Of a stretch of 63,305 bases of DNA, positions 12,312 through 21,686 are shown piece after piece (position 1 is the first letter of the stretch; every line of letters begins with the position of its first letter). The translations under genes were made by a program, and so were the position numbers. Below the pieces are notes generated by a model. That model saw nothing but the letters and a program-made list of their open reading frames with translations. It searched no databases and was not told the origin of the DNA. This stretch comes from Deltaproteobacteria bacterium (GTDB lineage: Bacteria; Myxococcota; Kuafuiibacteriia; Kuafuiibacteriales; Kuafuiibacteriaceae): NCBI GenBank assembly GCA_011526105.1, contig WYAZ01000079.1:1-63305 (forward strand), in the 5' to 3' direction.

Positions 12312-13328
12312 ATGCGGGCCGCGCTCGTTTTCTCCCTGTGCCTCGTGGGCGTGGCTTCTCCGGCCCTGGCCACGTCGCCCGAGGAGGAGCAACCGGTCCA
12401 GGAGGTCGCCGGCCCGGACGATCAGACGCCGCGATCGCGGGACTTCATCACGCCTGGGAAGAGCAATCTGAGCGGCGAGGATCCGATGTTCCCGGCCCGC
12501 ACCTCGAGCCGCGATCCCAAGCCGCCGCCGCGTGCACCAAAGGCTCCGTCCGCCCCGAGTGACGCAGCGTCCGAGACGCAGGTTCATGGTCTAAGCCAGG
12601 TCGAGCTTCAGGTAGAGTTCTTGGCGGTGAGCCGAAGCCTCTCGTTCCTTCAGCTCCTGGGTGGCGATCTGCGCGGGCATGAAGTCTCGGTCGCCCCGGC
12701 CTTCGCGCTTTCGGCGCGCGCGTTCTTGCTGCCAAAGCGGGTGCCGTTCTTCTCGAGCCTGGGCGTCCACCTCGAATACTGGCGCACGATGGGCCTCGAG
12801 TCCTCGCGGGTGGACGGGGGCCCGGCTCTCCCCACCGTGCTCTCGGCGATGGAGCTCGGACTTCGCTACCGCTACGACGCGCGCTTGCTCCTGCCGGGGC
12901 TCGAGCTCACCCCGCTCGCCAGCTTCCATCGCTCGAGCTTTCAGCTCTCCGCCCTCGGCCCAGGCTTCGAGCCCGACGTCCCGAACGCGGAGTACCTCGG
13001 CGCGAAACTCGGGCTCGAGCTCAGCGTGGCGGTGCGTGGACCCGTGCGTATCGAGGCAGAGTTCAGCTTCCTACCGGTGCTCTCATTCGGTTCCGACCTC
13101 GATTCGAATCGGTTCTTCGACGGCGTTTCCGGCTACGGCGTCCAAGCGCGGGCCCGGCTCGGGGTGCGTCTGTCCAAGGCTTGGCTCCTGCTCCTCGGGG
13201 CTGAGCTTCTGAGCTACTCGCTGGATCTCGTACCCGGTGCGCGCGGTGCAGTTCAGCTCAGCGACCGGGTGCTCGGGGTGAGCGTGGGGCTTCGTCTCGC
13301 GGACCCGGTCGACATCAAGGAGGACTGA
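12312..13328 (+). CDS. Predicted outer-membrane beta-barrel-like protein
   Basis: A 338-residue secreted protein starting at ATG 12312 after AGGAGA. Residues 1-20 are a signal peptide ([20 protein letters not shown]), followed by a Pro/Glu-rich linker to residue 95. From there to the C terminus the sequence alternates amphipathic strands ([69 protein letters not shown]), the pattern of an eight- to ten-stranded outer-membrane barrel. No specific family is recognised. Its 3' end overlaps the convergent pseudokinase gene by 14 bases. Confidence 0.6.
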   Translation: MRAALVFSLCLVGVASPALATSPEEEQPVQEVAGPDDQTPRSRDFITPGKSNLSGEDPMFPARTSSRDPKPPPRAPKAPSAPSDAASETQVHGLSQVELQVEFLAVSRSLSFLQLLGGDLRGHEVSVAPAFALSARAFLLPKRVPFFSSLGVHLEYWRTMGLESSRVDGGPALPTVLSAMELGLRYRYDARLLLPGLELTPLASFHRSSFQLSALGPGFEPDVPNAEYLGAKLGLELSVAVRGPVRIEAEFSFLPVLSFGSDLDSNRFFDGVSGYGVQARARLGVRLSKAWLLLLGAELLSYSLDLVPGARGAVQLSDRVLGVSVGLRLADPVDIKED

Positions 13329-15930
13329 GATCCTTGCACGGTAGAACCATGTCGAACGAGGGGCCCGTGCTCTCGTCGAGCACGCCCGTATAGGGCGCGC
13401 AGCCCCTCGCTTTGAGTTCAACGCTGCGCGGGGCGCCGCCGAGGGCGATGGTCGAGCCATTGGTGATGCGCACGCCGTCGACGACGATGCGCGTGCGCGG
13501 AGGAAAGACGTTCAAGCGAATCTGTCCCGCCTGGGCCGGGTGTGTTGGGTTCGCGGCGCCCGGAGTGGGCATCAGCGGAACGAGCGGGGGGAGCTCACCG
13601 TCATCCTCCGCGAGCCCCGCGGCGGAGGAGGTGATGGTCGTGGCGGGGACGGTCCCGTCCGACGGCTTGTCCTTCACCACCACGGGCCTGGGCCCCTCGA
13701 TGGGGCCGAGCTTGCCGCGGAGCGCCACCGGGATGAGCTGCGGGAAAAGGCGCGCGACGAGAACCCCGCTCGCGGCGCCGATGCCGATGAGAATCAGGAC
13801 CACGAAAAGCAGCGCGCGCCGCTGCCGTGCGGGCGTCTCTTCTTCGATCACCGGCACGACGAGCGCTTCGATCTCGGAGGTGGGGTCGCGCTCCACCCGG
13901 CGCTCGGGCGGGGCGGCTTCGGGCGCGGGCATCGACGCCTTCTCGGTGGCAGGTCGTTTGGGGAGCGGGACGACCGAGGATTTGCGCCGCGCGGGCGAGG
14001 CGGTGGTACGAGCCTTACCGGGCAGCGGCTCGAAGGGCTCGAAGTGGGCGAGGTCGGCTGAGATCTGCGAGCGCTCCGGCGCCTTCGGGGCGGGAGGAAT
14101 GTCCGAGGGTTTCGGGGTCGGAGGAGGGCTCGGGCTCACGCCCGGCGGAGGTCGGCTCTTGGGACCCCGATCTCGGACGACCATTGTCGCCTCTTTGCGA
14201 GGCGGCGCCGCTGACTGAGAGATCGGAGTTCGAGCGGCGTCGAGGGTTGTATCCGCCCGATCGTCCGGGACCCGAAGGACGCTCAGGTCGAGCTGCGCGG
14301 TGGGCGCCTCCAGATCCAACGAAGGCGAACGCTGCAGCCGGCGCGGATGGGGAATCGAGACCTCCGCGGTCGCTTCCGAAGCGAGGTCGACCTGAACCTC
14401 GAGGTCGATGGAGTCGACCATCTCAGGGGGTACGGAGCCCGGGACCGGAAGGCGATCGGTGACCGGGGCGGTGCCGAAGTCGTCCAAGAGATCCGCTGCC
14501 AGATCGATCACCTTGGACCGCGGCTTCTCGGGTGGGCGCGAGACCTTCGGCGCGGGCCTCGGCGGAGCCCCAGCAGCGGCTTTGGGCGCAGCGGCTTTGG
14601 GCGCAGCGGGCTCGGCCGGGGAGCGAGCCGGCACGTGTGCGGATACGATGGCCGTGGGCTCACTGCCCAAACGCGGGGAGGTGTCGATGAGCGTGTCGCT
14701 CCGCGGCGCGGGCTCCGGCGTGGGCGGGAGGGGTTCAGGCTGAGGTGGTGCTCGCGGTGGCGGAGGCGCGGGGCCCACTCGACTCGGCACGGTGATCTCT
14801 TTGGGGCTCGGGCGGCCGAAGTCCAAGGGCGGGGAGTCGAAGAGCGAGCGTCCTTCGGCGTCCGCCTGCTCGAGCGCCTCGAGCGTGAGCGCGGGCGCAC
14901 GGGCGGGCGCGCCTCGTGCGCTTTGAGGTGGTGCTGGACGCGAGGCCGGGGCGCGAGCGGGCGGCGCGGCCCCGGTGACGGGCGGACGCGGCGGGGCCGA
15001 GGGCAGGCTGAAGCCGGCCGCGCGCAAGGCCACTTGCCACGCACCCCTGCGATCGGGGAGCTGCTGACCCAGCCAGTGGCCGAGTGCGGGTCCGGCGGCA
15101 CGTGCGCGATCAGAGGTGCGCCGGAGCGCGTCCGCGGCCGTCGCGGGATCACTGAAGCGGTCCTGGGGCGAAGTGCGGAGCATGCGCCGGAGGACCACTT
15201 GCAGCTCGATGGGATACGACTCGACCACGGAGCGAGGCCTCTTGTACTCGCCGGCAAGGATCTCTCGCCCGGCGCGAAGCGCGTCATCACCCTCGAAGAG
15301 TCGATGCCCGGTCGTGAGCTCGAACAGCAACACACCGAGCGAGAAGACGTCCGAGGTCGAGCTCACCTCCTGTCCGGCGACGTGCTCCGGACTTCGATAA
15401 CCCGCTCTCCCAGGCGCTTGTCCGCGGTCGGCCAGAAACTCCGGCGCCGCGGGGTCGATGAGGTGAACGTAGCCGTCGTAGCCGACGAGCACGTGCTGTG
15501 GGACGAGGTCACCGTGCGCTCGCTCGCTTCCGGGGAATCGACTCGCGATCCCCGTCACGAGTGCGATCGCGAGTTCCTGGGGCATCGTGGTTCGGGTTTC
15601 GAAGAGATGCCCCAGGATCGAAGCCAAGGTCTCCCCTACGACCGGCCGCACGTGAGCCACCAGCTCACCTTCGTACTCGGCCGCTCCCTCCACGCGAGCG
15701 GCGCCCTCGAAGGCCGAGGCGTGATCGAGCTCGCGGGCGAAGGCCCGACGGTCTTGGTCTGCGTGGAGGATCCGCAGCAGCCAAGGCCCGTCCGAATCGT
15801 CGTGCCGAGCCAGGACGGCGTCCGTACGTCGGCCCTGCGCGACCATCGCCACGGTCTGAAATGGACCGAACCGTCGACTCTGAATGCGCCGGCAGGGCGG
15901 TCGCCGGATGAGCCCCCACTCGAGCGTCAT
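13315..15930 (-). CDS. Membrane-anchored Ser/Thr kinase-fold protein, predicted pseudokinase
   Basis: An 871-residue protein with a kinase-like fold at 20-270, a 430-residue Pro/Ala/Arg-rich linker, one membrane helix (706-727) and a C-terminal PEGA-like beta domain (about 800-865, IRLNVFPPRTRIVVDGV). The catalytic residues are missing: the Gly-rich loop is VAMVAQGRRT, the VAIK Lys position is Arg53, the HRDxKxxN loop reads HGDLVPQHV (139-147), and DFG reads DPA (159-161). Structural motifs remain: SPEH for APE and SDVFSLGV in helix F. It therefore most likely binds rather than phosphorylates, perhaps as a scaffold across the inner membrane. It is divergent from the gene at 16023. Confidence 0.8.
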   Translation of the reverse strand: MTLEWGLIRRPPCRRIQSRRFGPFQTVAMVAQGRRTDAVLARHDDSDGPWLLRILHADQDRRAFARELDHASAFEGAARVEGAAEYEGELVAHVRPVVGETLASILGHLFETRTTMPQELAIALVTGIASRFPGSERAHGDLVPQHVLVGYDGYVHLIDPAAPEFLADRGQAPGRAGYRSPEHVAGQEVSSTSDVFSLGVLLFELTTGHRLFEGDDALRAGREILAGEYKRPRSVVESYPIELQVVLRRMLRTSPQDRFSDPATAADALRRTSDRARAAGPALGHWLGQQLPDRRGAWQVALRAAGFSLPSAPPRPPVTGAAPPARAPASRPAPPQSARGAPARAPALTLEALEQADAEGRSLFDSPPLDFGRPSPKEITVPSRVGPAPPPPRAPPQPEPLPPTPEPAPRSDTLIDTSPRLGSEPTAIVSAHVPARSPAEPAAPKAAAPKAAAGAPPRPAPKVSRPPEKPRSKVIDLAADLLDDFGTAPVTDRLPVPGSVPPEMVDSIDLEVQVDLASEATAEVSIPHPRRLQRSPSLDLEAPTAQLDLSVLRVPDDRADTTLDAARTPISQSAAPPRKEATMVVRDRGPKSRPPPGVSPSPPPTPKPSDIPPAPKAPERSQISADLAHFEPFEPLPGKARTTASPARRKSSVVPLPKRPATEKASMPAPEAAPPERRVERDPTSEIEALVVPVIEEETPARQRRALLFVVLILIGIGAASGVLVARLFPQLIPVALRGKLGPIEGPRPVVVKDKPSDGTVPATTITSSAAGLAEDDGELPPLVPLMPTPGAANPTHPAQAGQIRLNVFPPRTRIVVDGVRITNGSTIALGGAPRSVELKARGCAPYTGVLDESTGPSFDMVLPCKDLSPP

Positions 15931-16022
15931 GACTCGGGCTGGAGGATAGCCCCATTCTTCGTCTTGTCGAAATCACCCCCCTGGATCGGGTCTGTGGGGA
16001 AAGGGTCTTCCAGGAAGCTGAC

Positions 16023-16613
16023 GTGGAGCCGAGAACCATGCATGATCCCTCGGGTGCGGCCTGGCGCATCTTTCAGAGGGCACCCAGCGTGGTGACGCCC
16101 AAGTTGGACAAGGCCTTCCTGCTCACTCTCTATCGAGACGTGGGCATGGAGCCGGTGGAGGCGGAGACGGCGGCAGAGGCCACGTGGCGTCGGCTGCTGC
16201 GCCGCGCCCGGCCCGATCAGCTCAGCCCAGTGCGCCGCGGCGATCTGCTCTCCTCGCTCGTTCGAGATCCGATGGTGAGCTTTAATCGGATCGTCGGCCT
16301 GGGCGATGATCGGCTCCCGTTCCTCGACGAATCCACGGGGACGCTCTCGCTCGTCGCCTTCGCGAGCCTGCTGGACGAGGTCGGCATGGTGCCCGACGTG
16401 GCGCTCGCCTACGCCAAGGTCGTGGTCGAGATGTTCGAGCCGAGCCAGTTCTTTGAGCCGGTGTGGAGCGCGCTCGATCAAGAGGGCGCGGTGGATCTCG
16501 AGGTCCTGCGGCGCCTGGATTGGTCGCCTTTGCGGGCCGGTCTCCGCGAGCTCGATGAGGGGCTCACGAAGACCGAGATCGACCTGCGGGCGAGAGAAAA
16601 AGACGAGCCCTGA
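16023..16613 (+). CDS. Hypothetical protein, 196 aa
   Basis: Not recognised. A soluble, mostly helical protein without signal peptide or membrane helix. Start GTG 16023 has AGGAAG six bases upstream; an ATG five codons later (16038) is an alternative. The sequence alternates acidic and basic helices (LDKAFLLTLYRDVG, AETAAEATWRRLLRRA, VALAYAKVVVEMFEP) and ends in a charged tail. It is transcribed divergently from the pseudokinase across 92 bases and converges on rpsD with nine bases between stops. A shared regulatory region with the pseudokinase is possible but not shown. Confidence 0.6.
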   Translation: MEPRTMHDPSGAAWRIFQRAPSVVTPKLDKAFLLTLYRDVGMEPVEAETAAEATWRRLLRRARPDQLSPVRRGDLLSSLVRDPMVSFNRIVGLGDDRLPFLDESTGTLSLVAFASLLDEVGMVPDVALAYAKVVVEMFEPSQFFEPVWSALDQEGAVDLEVLRRLDWSPLRAGLRELDEGLTKTEIDLRAREKDEP

Positions 16614-16622
16614 GGCCTCGCC

Positions 16623-17246
16623 TCAGAGGCTGAGAGCGTAGAGCTCGACGACCAGCGCCTCGTTGATCGACAGCGGGCAGTCCTCGTGCTCAGGCAGCGT
16701 CTTCATGCGAGCCTGCAGAGGATTGGTCGCGTCCCGTTCGACGTACCCTGGAACCGCGAGCTGGCCGGGGCCCTGCAAGCCGGTGGAGACACGCTCCTTC
16801 CACTTGCTGGTCTCCCGAACTTCGATCTTCTGTCCCGCGGCCAGCGAGTACGACGGGATGCTGGTCTTCTTGCCGTCGACGGTCACGTGCCCGTGCCGAA
16901 CCATCTGGCGGGCGGCGCGAACGGTGCGCGCGTAGCCCAGCCGAAACACGACGTTGTCGAGACGGCTCTCGAGTGCGACGAGCAGGTTGGCGCCGGTGTT
17001 GCCTTTGGTGCGCTTCGCCTGGGTCATGTAGCGACGGAACTGCTTCTCACCGATGCCGTAGTGAAAGCGGAGCTTCTGCTTCTCGCGCAGACGGATCGCG
17101 TAGTCGGAGAGCTTGATGCGCTGAGTGGGGCCGTGCTGTCCTGGTGGATAGAGGCGCTTCAACTCACGGGGAACGATGAGCCCCGGAAGTTCAGCGCCGC
17201 CGAGGCGACGGCAAATGCGGAGCCGGGGACCGGTATAACGAGCCAT
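16623..17246 (-). CDS. rpsD: 30S ribosomal protein S4, zinc-free form
   Basis: A 207-residue S4 that binds 16S rRNA and nucleates 30S assembly. It starts MARYTGPRLRICRRLGGAELPG and has the S4 RNA-binding segment SRLDNVVFRLGYA-RTVRAARQMVRHGHVTVDG. The N-terminal zinc knuckle of the Cys-containing form is absent: only Cys12 is near the start, with no further Cys among the next 100 residues, so this is a C-minus S4. It stands alone between an FHA gene and a hypothetical gene, away from the usual rpsM-rpsK-rpsD-rpoA cluster, so a second S4 copy may exist elsewhere. A perfect hairpin lies in its leader (17311-17329). Confidence 0.96.
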   Translation of the reverse strand: MARYTGPRLRICRRLGGAELPGLIVPRELKRLYPPGQHGPTQRIKLSDYAIRLREKQKLRFHYGIGEKQFRRYMTQAKRTKGNTGANLLVALESRLDNVVFRLGYARTVRAARQMVRHGHVTVDGKKTSIPSYSLAAGQKIEVRETSKWKERVSTGLQGPGQLAVPGYVERDATNPLQARMKTLPEHEDCPLSINEALVVELYALSL

Positions 17247-17310
17247 GACAACCTTCCTTCGGGTCTAACTATGGAGCCGGCACAACGACCGAACTCACCC
17301 GAAATGACCA

Positions 17311-17329
17311 TTCCTGGTGCACCCAGGAA
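17311..17329 (-). promoter_or_regulatory. Hairpin in the rpsD leader
   Basis: TTCCTGG-TGCAC-CCAGGAA is a perfect seven-pair stem with a five-base loop, 65 bases before the rpsD start and 49 bases past the FHA stop. It has no U-run after it on the minus strand, so a simple intrinsic terminator is unlikely. It could protect the upstream mRNA end or take part in S4 autoregulation; neither is shown by the sequence. Confidence 0.35.
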
Positions 17330-17377
17330 GGGGTGGAGTAGGCGAGCTGCGGGCCCCTTTGCAAGGAAAAACGAGGT

Positions 17378-19078
17378 CTAATCCTGCTTGATCCGGACGA
17401 TCGCGCTCCGCACGAAAGGATGGGACCTCAAGGTGCGAATCGCTTCCAGGACCGAGGCTTTCTCCGGGATCAGGGCCGCCTCGGTCTCGGCTTCCAGGGT
17501 CGCCAGCAGGGCCTCGAAGCGGCTCCAAGCGATCTCGGCGACGCCGCTGGTCTCGATGTCCCCGGAGATATCCCCCGAGAAGTCGTCCGGGGACTCCGGG
17601 GCCTCCGGGAGCTCCGCGGCGGCGTCGAGGACCGGGCTCGGCGCATCCCCCACAAACGGGCTCGAGCCATCGGGGGGTGGCGTGACCTCCTCGTCGCCTC
17701 CGTGGAAGGGCGGGTTCGTGTCCTCGCCCCCGAGTGCGTCGCTCCAGGACGCGAGTCTGCCCTCGGCGCCCGCGGGCGGGGGGAACTCGACCGTCCGCGA
17801 CTCGGCATCACCGGGGCCATCGGCGGCACGTCCGAGCTGCGGGACCTCGAGCCGACCGGTGTGCCGGGGCGGGGCGGTCTGGTCCTCCGGTTCGTCGAAC
17901 GGCGTGGGGGACATGATGGTCGCTTCGCCATCATCGTCGATGTTCCTCGAGCGACCGGCCGGGCGCTCATCCTCGTCATAGACGCGTCCGCTCACGTCGG
18001 ACGCGCTCTCGCTCGCCGTCGGGGCGGTCATTGGGTCGACCCCGTGGGCAAACAGATCCGGCTCGCCGCTCTGCGCCGTGGGCTCTTGCTCCTGGAACAG
18101 ATTCCCCGCCGGCGTGGGGTGCGCGGACTCCGGGCGCCCGCGGACGATCTTCACCGGCGCCGGGCTGGGGGCCGTGACCCTCGCGGGCGGTACGCTGGTC
18201 TTCAGTGGAGGCAGGATGGGGTCGGGGGGCGCGTCCATCGGAGGAATGATCACACGAGGCTTTGCGGGCACGCTCGCCGGCGTGCTGCTCGGGGGCGGCG
18301 GAATGGTGTCGGCCACTCCGGAGCCCGAGGGCTCGCCCGCGGGCTGTGGGATCGTCACTGGGCATTCGAAGAACAGCTCGGTCCGTCCCACGAGCAGGAG
18401 GTCGCCGTGCTGCAAGGTGACCTGCGTGACATAGTTGCCGTTGACGATCGTGCCGTTCGCGGAGCCGAGGTCCTCGAGCAGATAGTGGCCGCCCTCGTAG
18501 CGCACTTCGCAGTGCCGCTTTGATGCGCGGGCGTCCTTCAAGGTGAGATCAGCTTCATCCGCGCGGCCCAGCACCACGGACCAGGCCAAGTTCTCGATCT
18601 TGCTCTCGCCGTCGCCGTCGATGAACACCAATCGAGGTTGCCTGGGGCGCGGCCGTACTTTCGGCGGCGCCGCCTCCGCGGCCGGTGGCGCGCTCTGCCC
18701 GGTCGGGCGCGCGGTCACCTGTGGTGCGGGCGGCTGCGGCGCGGGTGCGGGTGGAACGGGCGCGGGGGTTGCCGGGATGACCGGGACGGCGCCGACCGCC
18801 TTTCCGGCAAAGGTCTTCTGATGCATCGGAAGGTTCGAGATGTCCTTCTCCGAGGCCGCCATCTCGACGCCGAGTTTGGTGAGGAAGGCGCTGTCATCGA
18901 CCATTTCGATGAGGCCGCGAGACTTCAGAAAGTCGAGTGCCGGCTCCGCTCGGTCCCAGCCAATACCGTCGGCCTCGCTGATGAAGTAGGCGTCGATCTT
19001 GCGATCCGTCTGGCCTTCGGCTTCCCGGAAGAATCGGTCGAGGAGCTCCTGCGCGAGCTTGGTCGTCTTTGTGCTCAA
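17378..19078 (-). CDS. FHA-domain protein with low-complexity tail
   Basis: A 566-residue cytoplasmic protein. Residues 1-75 look like a small helical domain (possibly winged-helix). A Pro/Ala linker leads to an FHA domain at about 168-238 with the signature residues GR-ADEADLTL, S-RHCEV and LGSANGTIVNG, which recognises phosphothreonine. The remaining 320 residues are acidic/Pro-rich linker, ending in a helical segment around 510-566. It is a likely reader of the Ser/Thr kinases abundant in this genome, though none is adjacent. The start is TTG 19078, chosen because no ATG or GTG occurs before the conserved part. It is 117 bases downstream of the E2 gene on the same strand. Confidence 0.8.
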   Translation of the reverse strand: MSTKTTKLAQELLDRFFREAEGQTDRKIDAYFISEADGIGWDRAEPALDFLKSRGLIEMVDDSAFLTKLGVEMAASEKDISNLPMHQKTFAGKAVGAVPVIPATPAPVPPAPAPQPPAPQVTARPTGQSAPPAAEAAPPKVRPRPRQPRLVFIDGDGESKIENLAWSVVLGRADEADLTLKDARASKRHCEVRYEGGHYLLEDLGSANGTIVNGNYVTQVTLQHGDLLLVGRTELFFECPVTIPQPAGEPSGSGVADTIPPPPSSTPASVPAKPRVIIPPMDAPPDPILPPLKTSVPPARVTAPSPAPVKIVRGRPESAHPTPAGNLFQEQEPTAQSGEPDLFAHGVDPMTAPTASESASDVSGRVYDEDERPAGRSRNIDDDGEATIMSPTPFDEPEDQTAPPRHTGRLEVPQLGRAADGPGDAESRTVEFPPPAGAEGRLASWSDALGGEDTNPPFHGGDEEVTPPPDGSSPFVGDAPSPVLDAAAELPEAPESPDDFSGDISGDIETSGVAEIAWSRFEALLATLEAETEAALIPEKASVLEAIRTLRSHPFVRSAIVRIKQD

Positions 19079-19195
19079 ACCTTGGGGACGATAGGAGCGA
19101 TCGGCGACGGGGTGAAGTCTTCGGCGCTCCGAGATGCTCGATTTTTTTGCTCTAGGGTGAACCCCAAAGGGTCCGGATGGACGCGTGCGTGGGCC

Positions 19196-20506
19196 TCAGC
19201 GCCGCTCGGGCCGTTGCGTGGCCAGGCTGGGGGTCACCGATTCCATCGAGGCCTTGAAGGCGTGGAGGAAGGCGTTGCCGCTTCGCCCATCCACGACGCG
19301 GTGGTCGTAGCTCAAGGTGGCGACCATCATGGGCCGGATCACGATGGAATCCTCTCCGCCTTCGCTGCGGACCACGGCTCGCTTCACGACCTGGCCGGCG
19401 CGGAGGATCCCGACCTCGGGCTGCCTAATGATCGAGATGCCGAAGAGGTTGCCGTCCTTGCCGGGGTTGCTGAGCGTGAAGGTGCCGCTTCCGAGGTCCT
19501 CGGCGGTGAGTGTTCCCGCGCGAGCTCGCTCGCTGAGCTCAGACAAGGTGCGTGCGATGCCGAGGATGCCGAGCTCGTCCGCGTGGCGAATCACCGGCAC
19601 CACCAGGCCCTCGCGCGTATCGACCGCGACCCCGATGTTCTTCTCCGTTCGCAGCACGAGACTCTGTCCCACCACGGTAGCGTTCAGCTCCGGATGCTCG
19701 CTCAAGCTGCGTGCGATCGCCTGGACCATGTACGCGGTGACGGTGAGCTTGACGCCCTGGCGTTCGGCCACGACGCGATCCTGCTCGCGCGAAGCGAGGA
19801 GGCGGCTCATGTCGATCTCGGTCGCGGCGGCGACGTGCGCCGCGGTAGCGAGGCTGTAGCGCATGTGCTCGGCGATCGCTGTGCGTCTCCGGCTCCAGGC
19901 CTGCGTGCGATCACCGGGCAGCGGTTGATGGCTGGGGGGTCGGTAGACAGAGTACGCGCTCTCGGCGCGCGCGAGAGGCGTGAGCTCTGCGTCCGGGACG
20001 AGCGTGGCGCGGCTGAGTTCGGCCGGCGTACTGCCCCTCTTGGCGCTGAGCACGTCGTCGCGCGTGATGCGCCCGCGCTCGCCGCTCCCTTGGACGCGTG
20101 CGAGATCCACGGACTCCGCTCGTGCGAGTCTTCGTACCGCGGGCGAAGCGAAGGCGTGCGGCGGGCGAGGCGCGAGTCGCCCGCCGGGCACCGTGGTAGG
20201 ACGAGCATCGGGGCCTGCGCTGGGGGCCGAGCTCGGCGTTTCCGTCTTGGGGGAGTCTGCGCCCGCGGCCCGGTAGCGGAGCACGACGGTGCCCACCGGC
20301 ACGAGTGTGCCTTCGGGGTAGAGCAGTTCCCCGATCAGTCCAGCCTTGGGCGCGGGGATCTCGTTGGTGGCTTTGTCTGTCTCGACGTCCGCGAGGACCT
20401 GCCCGCGTTCGACTCGATCACCCGCTTTGACCCGCCAAGCCACGATCGTGGCCTCCACGATGCTCTCCCCGAGCTGGGGCATCACGACCTCGTCTTCTCG
20501 CGCCAT
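19196..20506 (-). CDS. 2-oxoacid dehydrogenase E2, dihydrolipoamide acyltransferase
   Basis: A 436-residue E2 core protein. The lipoyl domain (1-80) has ETDKATNEI with lipoylated K45. The peripheral subunit-binding domain is at 119-153 (ASPAVRRLARAESVDLARV, GRITRDDVL). The catalytic domain (about 200-436) ends with the active-site motif H402-RVV-D406-G. It transfers the acyl group made by E1 from lipoate to CoA. The start ATG 20506 was chosen over a GTG 21 bases upstream because it begins the lipoyl domain. It is divergent from E1 alpha/beta across 73 bases, an unusual order. Whether the complex uses pyruvate or branched-chain 2-oxoacids is not clear, and no E3 gene is in view. Confidence 0.92.
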   Translation of the reverse strand: MAREDEVVMPQLGESIVEATIVAWRVKAGDRVERGQVLADVETDKATNEIPAPKAGLIGELLYPEGTLVPVGTVVLRYRAAGADSPKTETPSSAPSAGPDARPTTVPGGRLAPRPPHAFASPAVRRLARAESVDLARVQGSGERGRITRDDVLSAKRGSTPAELSRATLVPDAELTPLARAESAYSVYRPPSHQPLPGDRTQAWSRRRTAIAEHMRYSLATAAHVAAATEIDMSRLLASREQDRVVAERQGVKLTVTAYMVQAIARSLSEHPELNATVVGQSLVLRTEKNIGVAVDTREGLVVPVIRHADELGILGIARTLSELSERARAGTLTAEDLGSGTFTLSNPGKDGNLFGISIIRQPEVGILRAGQVVKRAVVRSEGGEDSIVIRPMMVATLSYDHRVVDGRSGNAFLHAFKASMESVTPSLATQRPERR

Positions 20507-20579
20507 GAACCGCCGCGCTCTTACCACACTCGGCGCTCTGGGAAGAGGGCTGCTTGACCCCTAAGGAGAAGATGCGAAG

Positions 20580-21686
20580 ATGCCGCGCCGCATGTCCGCC
20601 GACTACCCTCCCCATCCCGCACCTCCGGTGCTACCCCCGCCGCCGCTGGGCGCTTCGCTTCCGGCCGAGCGCTGGCCGAGTCCGGACGAGCTCCTCGCCA
20701 TCCATCGCTCGATGTTGCGGGCGCGGCTCGTCGAAGAGCGCATCGTGGAGCTCTATCGGCAGAACCGAATCACCGGGGGCTGCTACTCCGGCATCGGGAA
20801 CGAGGCCACCGCGGTCGGAATCGCCTTCCCCATGCACAACGAGGACGTCTTGGTGCCTACGCACCGCGACATGGGCGCCCATCTGGTGCGTGGTCACTCG
20901 GCGCTCGAGGTCTTCCGTCAATACTTCAAGCGCGCTTCGAGCCAGACCGGAGGAAAGGACAGCGGCCTTCACCTCGGCCGCGAGGGCTCGAACATCGTCG
21001 GGATGATCTCACACCTGGCGCACATGCTCCCGGTGGCGGTCGGTGTTGCGCTGGCGGAGCGCCAGAAGGGCAACCCGGCTTTTGTGGTCACTACGGTTGG
21101 CGATGGCGCGAGCAGCCTCGGTGACTTTCACGAGTCGCTCAACTTCGCTGCGGTGCAGAAGCTGCCGGTGCTCTTCGTCATCGAAAACAACCAGTACGCT
21201 TACTCCACCCCGATCACGCTCCAGTACGCTTGTGAGCGGCTCTCCGATCGCGCCAAGGGGTATGGCATGTTCGGCGAGGACGTGGACGGCACCGACGTGG
21301 TCCTCGTCGTCGACGCGGCCCGTCGCGCCCGCGAGCGTGGCATGCGCGGCGAAGGGCCCACGCTCCTGAACGCGGTGACGATGCGCATGCGCGGACACTC
21401 CGAGCACGACGACTTCAAGTACGTGCCCAAGGCGCTGTTCGAAGCCTGGTCTGCCTACGATCCCTTGCTGCGGCTCGAGAAGCGCCTCGTCGAACAGCAC
21501 TTGGCTACCACTGCGGATCTCGAGCGTTGGCGGGAGGCCCTGGGGATCGAACTCGATCGCGCCGTCGATGAGGCTTGGGCGGAGCCGGAGCCGGCTGGGG
21601 CCGAAGCCGCGCGCGACGTCTATCGCCGCTGGGACGAGTCCTGGACGCCACCGACCGGAGCGGAGCGCTGGGGGTCGTCCTCATGA
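20580..21686 (+). CDS. 2-oxoacid dehydrogenase E1 component, alpha subunit
   Basis: A 368-residue thiamine-diphosphate enzyme subunit. The ThDP/Mg motif runs from GDG (174-176) to the NN pair (203-204). SGIGNEATAVG, THRDMGAHL and the phosphorylation-loop-like RMRGHSEHDDFKYVP are typical of E1 alpha. With E1 beta it decarboxylates a 2-oxoacid and acylates lipoyl-E2. The N terminus has a Pro-rich extension of about 30 residues, as in branched-chain-type E1 alpha. The E1 beta start overlaps its stop (ATGA), so the two are co-translated. Branched-chain versus pyruvate specificity is not settled. Confidence 0.92.
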   Translation: MPRRMSADYPPHPAPPVLPPPPLGASLPAERWPSPDELLAIHRSMLRARLVEERIVELYRQNRITGGCYSGIGNEATAVGIAFPMHNEDVLVPTHRDMGAHLVRGHSALEVFRQYFKRASSQTGGKDSGLHLGREGSNIVGMISHLAHMLPVAVGVALAERQKGNPAFVVTTVGDGASSLGDFHESLNFAAVQKLPVLFVIENNQYAYSTPITLQYACERLSDRAKGYGMFGEDVDGTDVVLVVDAARRARERGMRGEGPTLLNAVTMRMRGHSEHDDFKYVPKALFEAWSAYDPLLRLEKRLVEQHLATTADLERWREALGIELDRAVDEAWAEPEPAGAEAARDVYRRWDESWTPPTGAERWGSSS

